The notes below the pieces were generated by a model. It was given only the letters and a program-made list of their open reading frames with translations. It ran no database searches and was not told the DNA's origin. DNA of 34,615 nt, taken from contig JAFGNK010000033.1 of NCBI GenBank assembly GCA_016927055.1, positions 1 to 34,615 of the forward strand, in the 5' to 3' direction. Position numbers and translations under genes: made by a program. Of this stretch, positions 1-11,491 are shown one piece after another (position 1 is the first letter of the stretch; each line of letters starts with the position of its first letter). This stretch comes from Methanotrichaceae archaeon. Its GTDB lineage: Archaea; Halobacteriota; Methanosarcinia; Methanotrichales; Methanotrichaceae.

Positions 1-51
1 AAGTGGCATTGAAGACCAACGCTTGGGCAAAGTCCATTTTAAATACTAGAA

Positions 52-762
52 ATGCTCAGAAGGAGCACCCCTGAAAAAAGGTCTTGTCTCATGCCTCCCG
101 CATCTGGAATTCTCCTGGGCAATCATCTGGATTTTACGGAAGTATACGATATAAGTGCGCCCCTAAACATGGTGCCCACCTACCCTGGCGACAGGCTGTA
201 CTTCCGGGAGTGGATGGCAAGGTTGGATGGGGGCGATGACTATTGTCTGTCTGCCTTATCTCTGAGCTCTCATGCCGGCACGCATCTCGATTTCCCTTCT
301 CATCTGCAGAGGGGTGGAAGGGCCCAGGAAGAGTATTCCCTTAATCGCTTCATAATCCCGGCAGAGGTTATCTCCATCCCAGGAGAGGGGCCGATTCAGC
401 CATCCAGCTTGCAGGGCTGCGAGATCACTAAAGGGCAGGCTCTTCTCTTTAAGACTGACAATTCCCAAAAGCATCTCATGCGTCAAGCTGCCTTCTCGGA
501 AGAGTTTGTCTCCCTTTCTCCCGACGCCGCCCGAATCTGTGCTGCTGGAGGGATCGGCCTGGTGGGAATCGATTACCTCTCCGTAGATAAACATGGAGAT
601 GACTCTCTGCCCGTGCATCGCACTCTTTTGGAGAACGATATTTTGATTCTGGAGGGCATCGATCTTGCTGGCATCCCCAGCGGCAGATACTGCCTCATCT
701 GCCTTCCCCTGAGCATAGAAGATGCAGAAGCCTCTCCCGTGCGGGCCGTTTTAGTGAGGTAA
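52..762 (+). CDS. cyclase family protein (kynurenine formamidase-like metal-dependent hydrolase)
   Basis: ORF contains the SSHAGTHLDFPSH metal-binding motif typical of the cyclase family (PF04199); an alternative start is the ATG at 91. Confidence 0.85.
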   Translation: MLRRSTPEKRSCLMPPASGILLGNHLDFTEVYDISAPLNMVPTYPGDRLYFREWMARLDGGDDYCLSALSLSSHAGTHLDFPSHLQRGGRAQEEYSLNRFIIPAEVISIPGEGPIQPSSLQGCEITKGQALLFKTDNSQKHLMRQAAFSEEFVSLSPDAARICAAGGIGLVGIDYLSVDKHGDDSLPVHRTLLENDILILEGIDLAGIPSGRYCLICLPLSIEDAEASPVRAVLVR

Positions 763-766
763 TGAT

Positions 767-4153
<3,387 letters not shown>

Positions 4154-4231
4154 CCTTGCCCCCTCTAAAAAGCGAAGAGCAAACAGCGAAGAGCAAAAAG
4201 CGATAGATGAAAAGATAATATTTTATGGCGC

Positions 4232-5185
4232 TCAGGAAGCGCTCAGGGCGAAGTATGCCAGCAGGGCTTCCAGCTGAATTCTCTCATTGGCGCCTTCCGT
4301 CATGCGAAAATCGATCTCTCCGATGCGGTCGATAAGTCTTACTTTATCTTTGTCCGGTATATCCAGGTCCAGCATGGCACGGTGAATCTGAACCACCACG
4401 TCCTGGCCGGAGAGCCCCTTGGAGAGCAGCAGATCATCGAGTGCCGCTCGAGCTCCCACGAAATCTCCGGATAAGGCCGTCTTTATGAAATTTCGAATCT
4501 CCTCCGGCCTGGCGGTGGATGTGATCTGGTAGATCGTCTCCTCGTCCACTTGATCGCCTAAAAGGGCAGCTGCCTGCAGGGCATTGATGGCCTTTCGCAT
4601 ATCTCCGCCGGCAACATATTCGATGGCGGACAGGCCGCCTTCTGATACAATCAGCTTTTCCTCTTCTGCAATGAATTTGATGCGCTTGGTGATTGCCGTT
4701 GCCGAAAGGGGCTTGAAGCGGTAGACGGCGCAGCGAGACTGGATGGGCTCAATTATCTTGGAGGAGTAGTTGCAGGAGAGTATGAACCTGGTTGTTGCCG
4801 AGTAGCGCTCCATGGTGCGCCGCAGAGCGCTCTGGGCATCGTTGGTCAGGGCATCGGCCTCGTCCAGAAATATGACCTTAAAATCGGCCTGCCCTAGCGG
4901 TGCCATGCGGGCGAAGTCCTTGACCTTGTGGCGTATGATATCTATGCCCCTCTCATCGCTGGCATTCAGCTCGATGAAGTTGTTTCGCCATGTCTCGCCA
5001 AAGATCTCTTTGACGATGGAGATGGAGGCTGCTGTCTTGCCCACGCCCGGTGGCCCGGAGAACAGAAGATGCGGTAGGTTTCTGGTCTTTACATAGGACT
5101 TGAGACGTCTGACTATCTCGTCCTGGCCCACAATGTCGTCCAGCTTTTCAGGCCGGTACTTCTCGATCCAGATCTCCTCTTTGAT
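4232..5185 (-). CDS. rfcS: replication factor C small subunit (clamp loader AAA+ ATPase)
   Basis: Walker A GPPGVGKT, Walker B DEAD, SRC motif (QSRCAVYRF). The ORF track begins at GTG 5131, but the conserved N-terminus [19 protein letters not shown] is encoded in frame upstream to at least 5185. Confidence 0.93.
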   Translation of the reverse strand: MKEEIWIEKYRPEKLDDIVGQDEIVRRLKSYVKTRNLPHLLFSGPPGVGKTAASISIVKEIFGETWRNNFIELNASDERGIDIIRHKVKDFARMAPLGQADFKVIFLDEADALTNDAQSALRRTMERYSATTRFILSCNYSSKIIEPIQSRCAVYRFKPLSATAITKRIKFIAEEEKLIVSEGGLSAIEYVAGGDMRKAINALQAAALLGDQVDEETIYQITSTARPEEIRNFIKTALSGDFVGARAALDDLLLSKGLSGQDVVVQIHRAMLDLDIPDKDKVRLIDRIGEIDFRMTEGANERIQLEALLAYFALSAS

Positions 5186-5229
5186 AAATAACCCCTCTCT
5201 AGAATGGTTCGTGCTATCATTATATCAAT

Positions 5230-5267
5230 ATTCCTGCAAAGAGCTATGAGCATTCCTGTAAAGAGCT
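5230..5267. repeat. 22-bp-period direct repeat in the rfcS/ileS divergent intergenic region
   Basis: ATTCCTGCAAAGAGCT (5230) and ATTCCTGTAAAGAGCT (5252), 15/16 identical. Confidence 0.75.
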
Positions 5268-5315
5268 GCCTGTAGCATCTATCGGCTTTTTCAAGGTAAC
5301 AAAGGCTAAATATAG

Positions 5316-8300
5316 ATGCGGCACATGAAGGCAAATCGTTTTTCGGAGGAACGGCAAGTGATCTCTGAGGTGGCTGGACAGTATAATGCAGAGGATCTAG
5401 AGAACCAGGTCAGATTGTTGTGGGAGAAGGGGCAAACCTATCGCAAGGTCCGGGAGCTTCGCGTAGGCGGCAAGAAATTCTTTTTCGTGGACGGTCCGCC
5501 CTACACCACGGGCCGCATTCACATGGGCACCGCCTGGAACAAGGTGATCAAGGACTCTGTGCTGCGCTACAAGTCCATGAACTGCTTTGAGGTCAAGGAC
5601 AGAGCGGGCTGGGATATGCATGGCCTGCCCATTGAGGTCAAGGTAGAGGAGTCCCTTGGCTTTAGAAGCAAGAAGGATATCGAGGCTTACGGAGTCGACA
5701 AGTTCATCGCCAGGTGCAAGGAGTTCGCGCTGAGGCAAAAAGACGACATGACGGCACAGTTTCAGATCCTGGGGGCCTGGCTGGACTGGGACGATCCCTA
5801 CATGACGCTCAAGAACGAGTATCTGGAGGCGGCCTGGTGGACTCTCAAAAAGGCGCATGAGCATAACCTCCTGGAGAGGGGCCTGAGGGTTGTCAACTGG
5901 TGTCCGCGCTGCCAGACGGCCATCGCCGACTCTGAGGTGGAGTACTGGGATGAGACCGACTACTCCATCTATGTCAAGTTCCCCGTGCTGGGCGAAGAGA
6001 ACACCTACATCGTCATCTGGACCACTACCCCCTGGACTATTCCCGCCAATGTGGCTGTGGCTGTGAATCCTACCTTCCAGTACTCCAAGGTGCGGGCCTG
6101 GAGGGATGGAAAGGCTGAGGTCCTCATCATGGCCTCGGATCTGGTCGAGTCCGTGCTCAAGATCGGCCGCTATCAGGACTACGAGCTATTTCAGGTGCTT
6201 ACTGCCCAGCAGATGCAGGAGCTCTCTTACAGCCATCCTCTGGGCGGCCTGGTACCCCGACAAAAAGAGATCCAGCACCACGTTTATGCGGCAGACTTCG
6301 TCACGGCAGAGAACACCGGCTGCGTGCACATTGCTCCCGGCCACGGTCTCGAAGATTACGAGCTGGGACTGAACCATCATCTCGAGATCTTCTGCCCGGT
6401 GGGTGAGGACGGACGCTATACGGCTGAGGCGGGAGAGAAGTACCAGGGCCTGTATGTTAAGGAAGCCGATAGCGAAGTTATCGCCGATCTGGAGAGCCGG
6501 GAACGGCTTGTCGCCCAGGGACGGCTCGCGCACCGCTACGGTCATTGCTGGCGCTGCAAGACGCCCATCATATTCATCGCTACCAGCCAGTGGTTTTTGC
6601 GAATATCCGATCTGCGAGACAAAATGCTGGCCGAGGTCTCCAAGGTAAAATGGTATCCGGAGTGGGCGGGATCGGCTCGCTTCTCGGACTGGATCAACAA
6701 TGCCCGCGACTGGTGCATCTCCCGGCAGAGATACTGGGGAATTCCCCTGCCCATCTGGACCTGCCCCACCTGTGGCCATCTGGAGGTAATGGGCACTGCG
6801 GCAGAGCTTGAGGAGAGAAGCGGCAGCAAGCTGGCTGATCTGCACCGGCCGGATGTGGACTCTGTCTTTTTGGACTGCCCATGTGGCGGCAAAATGAAGC
6901 GTTCCCCGGATGTCTTTGATGTCTGGTTTGACAGCGCTGTAGCCTCCTGGGCTACTTTGCGTTTCCCCAGCCACGAGGAGGAATTCTCGGACTGGTGGCC
7001 GGCCGATTTTATCACGGAAGGGCATGACCAGACACGCGGCTGGTTCTACTCTCAACTGGGCGCCGCCATGGTATCCTTTGGCAGAGCGCCTTACAAGAGC
7101 GTTCTCATGCACGGCTTTACCCTGGACGACCAGGGCCGGAAGATGTCCAAGAGCATAGGCAACATCGTCCAGCCGGAGGAGGTTGTGCAGAAGTTTGGGG
7201 CCGACATCCTGCGCTTTTATGTTCTGGGAGCCAATGCTCCCTGGGAGGATCTGCACTTCTCCTGGGATGCTGTGGAGAATACCTCTCGCATGCTCAACAT
7301 CTTCTGGAATGCTTATCGCTTTGCCCTGCCCTACATGGTCCTGGATAAGTTCGATGCCGGCAAGGCAGATCTATCCCAATACGAAGGGCACCTGCGTCTT
7401 GAAGATCGCTGGATTTTATCCCGCATAAACAGTCTTATCGAGGTGGTTACTGAAGAGATGGAGGTCTATCAGTTGCACCGCATTGTGCGCTCCATCTCCG
7501 ACTTCATACTGGAGGATCTCTCCCGCTGGTACATCCAGCTCGTGCGGCCCCGCACCTGGATTGAGCAGGATGATCCGGACAAGCTCGCAGCTTACGCCAC
7601 CATCTATGAGGTAATGGTCAAGCTCTGCCAGCTCATGGCGCCTTTTTCGCCCTTCATCTCCGAGTCCATCTACCAGAATCTGGTGAAAGGGCTGGATGAG
7701 GATGCTCCGCAGTCAGTGCATATGTGCCAGTGGCCCAAAGCCGATCAGGAGCGGATAGACAAGCACCTGGAAACCAGCATGACACTGGTGAGAGAGATTT
7801 CCATGGCTGCCTCCAATGCCCGCCAGAAGGGAGGCCGCAAATTGCGCTGGCCTGTTTCGGATATCTTGATAGCTCCCGCCAAAGAGGCCGTGGACCTGGG
7901 CGGCCTGGAAAATGTGCTCAAGGGCCAGACCAACTCCAAGAAGATAACCATGCTTGCAGCCGGTGAAAAGCCCAGGATGGATCTTAAGATTGCTCCCGTT
8001 CATAAGAAGATCGGGCCGGTTTACAAAGGCGTTGCCAAAGCGGTGGTGGCTGCCCTGGAGGCCGCGGATCCCGCTGAGGTCAAGAGGCAGCTGGACGGCG
8101 GTGAGGCCACGATATCTCACAACGGAAAGGAGTATAAAATAACCGCCGAGATGGTGCAGATCAAGGAATTGCCGCCCCAGGACCTGCCTGCGGCTGAGTT
8201 TTCCAGGGGCTTTGTCTACGTGGATATTGCTCTTACCCCTGAGCTGGAGGCGGAAGGATATGCCCGAGAGATCATCCGTCGCATTCAGGATATGAGAAAA

Positions 8301-8516
8301 GAGCTGGATCTGCGCGTGGAAGACCAGATCCGGGCCATCGTCGATATCGAGAGCAAGCCTATCCTGGACTTGGCCCTGCAAAAGAAGGAGCATATTGCTG
8401 GCGAGGTTCGGGCCGCAGACTTCCTGCTGGGCCTGGGACTGGAATTGAAGGGAAAGCTGGTTAAAGACTGGGATATCGAGGGCGTCTGTGTGAGAATCGG
8501 CATAGATCTGATTTAG
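5316..8516 (+). CDS. ileS: isoleucyl-tRNA synthetase
   Basis: Class I signature GRIHMGTAWN, KMSKS motif (GRKMSKSIGN), editing domain TTTPWTIPAN, WDMHGLPIE. Confidence 0.97.
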   Translation: MRHMKANRFSEERQVISEVAGQYNAEDLENQVRLLWEKGQTYRKVRELRVGGKKFFFVDGPPYTTGRIHMGTAWNKVIKDSVLRYKSMNCFEVKDRAGWDMHGLPIEVKVEESLGFRSKKDIEAYGVDKFIARCKEFALRQKDDMTAQFQILGAWLDWDDPYMTLKNEYLEAAWWTLKKAHEHNLLERGLRVVNWCPRCQTAIADSEVEYWDETDYSIYVKFPVLGEENTYIVIWTTTPWTIPANVAVAVNPTFQYSKVRAWRDGKAEVLIMASDLVESVLKIGRYQDYELFQVLTAQQMQELSYSHPLGGLVPRQKEIQHHVYAADFVTAENTGCVHIAPGHGLEDYELGLNHHLEIFCPVGEDGRYTAEAGEKYQGLYVKEADSEVIADLESRERLVAQGRLAHRYGHCWRCKTPIIFIATSQWFLRISDLRDKMLAEVSKVKWYPEWAGSARFSDWINNARDWCISRQRYWGIPLPIWTCPTCGHLEVMGTAAELEERSGSKLADLHRPDVDSVFLDCPCGGKMKRSPDVFDVWFDSAVASWATLRFPSHEEEFSDWWPADFITEGHDQTRGWFYSQLGAAMVSFGRAPYKSVLMHGFTLDDQGRKMSKSIGNIVQPEEVVQKFGADILRFYVLGANAPWEDLHFSWDAVENTSRMLNIFWNAYRFALPYMVLDKFDAGKADLSQYEGHLRLEDRWILSRINSLIEVVTEEMEVYQLHRIVRSISDFILEDLSRWYIQLVRPRTWIEQDDPDKLAAYATIYEVMVKLCQLMAPFSPFISESIYQNLVKGLDEDAPQSVHMCQWPKADQERIDKHLETSMTLVREISMAASNARQKGGRKLRWPVSDILIAPAKEAVDLGGLENVLKGQTNSKKITMLAAGEKPRMDLKIAPVHKKIGPVYKGVAKAVVAALEAADPAEVKRQLDGGEATISHNGKEYKITAEMVQIKELPPQDLPAAEFSRGFVYVDIALTPELEAEGYAREIIRRIQDMRKELDLRVEDQIRAIVDIESKPILDLALQKKEHIAGEVRAADFLLGLGLELKGKLVKDWDIEGVCVRIGIDLI

Positions 8517-8535
8517 ATCGCCGGAGTTTTATAAG

Positions 8536-9012
8536 ATGAGCGCAGAAAACGGTGTTATGGAGGCACCAGTTCCCGTAAGGGTCAAAGGGGTCTACATTGC
8601 CGAATCGGAAGGCAGTTCGCCGGCACCGGTAGTTCTCCTGGAGGATGAAAAGGCAAGGATAGTGCCCATCTTTGTGGGGCTGTCCGAGGCCATCTCCATT
8701 CATCATGCCCTTTCTGGGGAGCTGTCGCCCCGGCCCATGACTCATGATCTCTTCATCTCTGTTCTGGAGTGCCTTTCCGCCAGCATCACCAATGTGCTCA
8801 TTGATGATCTGGATGGTGGCATCTACTACGCTCGCCTCACCATAAAGAACGGCAGCAAACAGAGCGAGGTAGATGCCCGTCCCAGCGATTGCCTGGCTCT
8901 GGCTCTGAGGAGCCGTGCCCCCATCGAGGTGCAGGAAAAGGTCGTCCTGGAGTCAAGCATAAGCAAGAGTGATGTGGAGAAGCTGATCAGCATCGATAAC
9001 TATCTGCAGTGA
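8536..9012 (+). CDS. bifunctional nuclease family protein (DUF151)
   Basis: VVLLEDEKARIVPIFVG...RPMTHDL...ARPSDCLALALRSRAPIEV, typical DUF151 pattern. Confidence 0.88.
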   Translation: MSAENGVMEAPVPVRVKGVYIAESEGSSPAPVVLLEDEKARIVPIFVGLSEAISIHHALSGELSPRPMTHDLFISVLECLSASITNVLIDDLDGGIYYARLTIKNGSKQSEVDARPSDCLALALRSRAPIEVQEKVVLESSISKSDVEKLISIDNYLQ

Positions 9013-9113
9013 GATAGTCAGATCTCGGGCCTATTATCTCGGGATTTTTACATATTTTAAATTTAAAAAAATATTTAAGCTATACTAAGATCATCATCGG
9101 CTTTGCTCCCATT

Positions 9114-9599
9114 TCATAGCAACGGCCTTCCCGGCGGCTCGTCATCGTCCAGGAAGTGGCTTATGCCCATGCGGTCCGGGTCATTGTGAGGCTCGACCCC
9201 CTCCCGATAGCTGTCTTGCTGCATAAACTGCCTTACTGTCGGTGTGTCATAGTCCTGGGCGGCAGGTTTCAAGTCCTCTCGCAGGAAATTCTTGACGGCG
9301 GGAGTGTGACTGTCGTAGCTGCCGGAAAACCAGTCGTGGATGCTGGGAAATGGCAGGTAAAAGGTGAATTGATCCCAGAGGGGCAGGATGGGATGATAGT
9401 AGCTTAGGAAGACCGGTGATCCGGCTGTGGTGTTGTTGCCAGCCACAAAGGAAGATAGGGAGAGCGGACTGCTGTAACCCGGATAACTCAATCCCTGACC
9501 GTAGGCGTAGCTACTGCCATAGAGATACATGGTCCCTTCGGCGCTGCATGCAGAAAGCATGAACAGGAGAGATAGAGATATCTGTGCCCAGTGTTTCAT
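9114..9599 (-). CDS. predicted secreted lipoprotein of unknown function
   Basis: Internal start MKHWAQISLSLLFMLSACSAEG gives a signal peptide with an LSAC lipobox; Tyr/Ser/Pro-rich mature part. Confidence 0.55.
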   Translation of the reverse strand: MKHWAQISLSLLFMLSACSAEGTMYLYGSSYAYGQGLSYPGYSSPLSLSSFVAGNNTTAGSPVFLSYYHPILPLWDQFTFYLPFPSIHDWFSGSYDSHTPAVKNFLREDLKPAAQDYDTPTVRQFMQQDSYREGVEPHNDPDRMGISHFLDDDEPPGRPLL

Positions 9600-9856
9600 A
9601 TTAGCAGCCACCATTTTGAGAAGGTGGATATAACTCTTGGGATCTGGGGGATCTGTCTGGTGGTGTATTTTCCATGCCCTTGTTGCCACTTGTTGTGTAG
9701 CATTGGCTCACCCATGTATCCCTCTTTCCTGGAGCGTGTAGCTATGCAGCGTTCCGCGCATGCTGCCGGCTGAATGGAAAAGGGCCATTTTGCAATATAA
9801 AAATAAAATTCGGCTCCAATCCCTGCATTTATCCGATCAGCAATGCGGATCGCCTC

Positions 9857-9898
9857 TTTGGGCCAATCGGGATGTTATGTCCCGGCTCAATGGCCAAA
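9857..9898. repeat. imperfect inverted repeat upstream of the tRNA gene
   Basis: TTTGGGCCAATCGGGATGTTATGTCCCGGCTCAATGGCCAAA folds back on itself with mismatches. Confidence 0.4.
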
Positions 9899-9983
9899 TA
9901 AGAGCATGATCCTGTTTTTTCCGGTGAACCGAAGAGGTGAAAGTGGGATATGGGTGCGGCTCATTGGCTGCCCACCCACCGAC

Positions 9984-9994
9984 ATGTTTAAATG
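9984..9994 (+). promoter_or_regulatory. candidate TATA box for tRNA-Ala
   Basis: ATGTTTAAATG about 30 nt upstream of the tRNA 5' end, in GC-rich context. Confidence 0.45.
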
Positions 9995-10020
9995 GGGGAC
10001 GACTTACCTTCAGTGCTGTT

Positions 10021-10093
10021 GGGCAGGTAGATCAGCTGGAAGATCGCTACCTTGGCATGGTAGAGGCCTCGGGTTCAAATCCCGACCTGTCCA
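10021..10093 (+). tRNA. tRNA-Ala (anticodon GGC)
   Basis: Cloverleaf by eye: acceptor GGGCAGG/CCTGTCC with G3:U70 (alanine identity element), D arm GATC..GATC, anticodon arm CTACC-TTGGCAT-GGTAG, T arm TCGGG-TTCAAAT-CCCGA, discriminator A. Confidence 0.93.
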
Positions 10094-10220
10094 TTTTCGT
10101 CTGTTTTCTGTCGCTTAATCCCTTCAGGCATCATTGCTTCTTATCAAAGGTTATGCGAAAGGTCTTTTAGTCCCTGGCTTAAGTCGTAGGCTTGGTTTTG
10201 CCTGGGGGCCCCGGCAAAGG

Positions 10221-10838
10221 ATGAGAGAAATGTACGAGATCCTGCAGATGCTGTTCATGGCCTTTACCATCGGTCTTACGGGAGCGCTTGCTCCCGGGCC
10301 GACCCTGGTGGCCACTGTCAACTCCTCCCTCAAAGATGGCTGGACGGCAGGCCCCAAGGTGGCAGCAGGCCACGCTCTGGTGGAGACTCTGATATTTTTG
10401 CTCATCATCGGAGGGCTGGCTGATGTCATGCAAGGGTATTCCCGTGCCATCGCTCTGGTGGGCGGCCTGGCCCTTATTATCTTTGGAATTATGACCGTGA
10501 AGGGCAGCCAGAGCGCCACCATGGCCGTGTGGCAAGGTCAGGCTGTAGGCAATGCCTACCTGGCTGGAGTTATCACCAGCATGGCCAATCCCTACTTCTG
10601 GATCTGGTGGCTCTCCATCGGCAGCGCCCTGGTGCTCTCCGGCCTGAAGGTGGGATTGATCATGGCTGCCATTTTCATGATTGGCCACTGGGCAGCGGAC
10701 TTCGGATGGCTGATTTTGGTGTCGAGCAGCCTGGATCGGGGGCGCAGCATCCTCTCCGAGACGAATTATAGAAGAATCCTGGGAATATGCGGCGGCTTTT
10801 TGGTCTGTTTTGGCATCTATTTCCTGAGCGCCGCTTGA
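10221..10838 (+). CDS. LysE/RhtB family transporter
   Basis: Six hydrophobic segments, GALAPGPTLVATVNSSLKDGWTAG motif; ORF opens at 10134 but ATG 10221 is the likely start. Confidence 0.85.
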   Translation: MREMYEILQMLFMAFTIGLTGALAPGPTLVATVNSSLKDGWTAGPKVAAGHALVETLIFLLIIGGLADVMQGYSRAIALVGGLALIIFGIMTVKGSQSATMAVWQGQAVGNAYLAGVITSMANPYFWIWWLSIGSALVLSGLKVGLIMAAIFMIGHWAADFGWLILVSSSLDRGRSILSETNYRRILGICGGFLVCFGIYFLSAA

Positions 10839-10953
10839 ACCGACGCGCTCGAAAGAGGAAGCAAATGAACGAAGGAAAATGGAGTGCAAGCCTTCTGATG
10901 AATGCTTGAGGCCCTCGGCCAGCCTGGGCCAGGGATGCCTTCGCCTTTCCTTG

Positions 10954-10990
10954 CTAGCCCTTGCCTAAGGGGCGGGCTAGCAGGTGTAGC
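10954..10990. repeat. strong inverted repeat (potential hairpin)
   Basis: TTGCTAGCCC...GGGCTAGCAG arms around a short GC-rich loop. Confidence 0.5.
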
Positions 10991-11245
10991 GAGCGGACGG
11001 CCTTCTGCGGGGCTCTGGCGTCTCTGGCCAGCTTGCGTGCGGTCTTTTGCAGGGCCTTCCGGCGGTTGCCGGAGGGGGGGTGCGGCGGCATGGGGTTTCT
11101 ATGGCGTCTATTACTGCTGTATAAGCTGGAGAGCACCATCTGCGGGGTTGGGGTGAAATGATATCTTATAATAATATCTCTCCGTTTAATGCATATCGGA
11201 AAAAATAGAGGTGGATTACAGGTTATACGCACCTATCGATGAGGA

Positions 11246-11446
11246 TCAATTGCAAGATCCCTGTTCCTTTACCATACCCGACTTTTTCGGATCGAACTTC
11301 ATTGCCCTGTCGTACACGATCTCTGAATAGCACGGCACATTACTCCGTAGTGCTAAATGGGGCTTCCTAATCAGTCCTACTACTCCAATCTTGTCGTGAT
11401 GTTCGCTACGACTGCCACACCCAGGGCAGCGTCCATTTGCGTCCAT
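11246..11446 (-). CDS. short ORF with CPGCG zinc-ribbon-like motif, possible gene remnant
   Basis: MDANGRCPGCGSRSEHHDK...; isolated between intergenic stretches; no family recognised. Confidence 0.2.
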   Translation of the reverse strand: MDANGRCPGCGSRSEHHDKIGVVGLIRKPHLALRSNVPCYSEIVYDRAMKFDPKKSGMVKEQGSCN

Positions 11447-11491
11447 TCTGCAGCTGGATCCCCCTGCTGCTAGACCGCATTTGCCTGGAGT

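Noticed and set aside
6186-7256. 356-aa minus-strand ORF opposite ileS
   Set aside because: Antisense to a strongly supported synthetase gene; no domain signature, explained by codon bias on the coding strand
9843-10170. Plus-strand ORFs covering the tRNA region
   Set aside because: They run through the tRNA-Ala gene and have no protein family features
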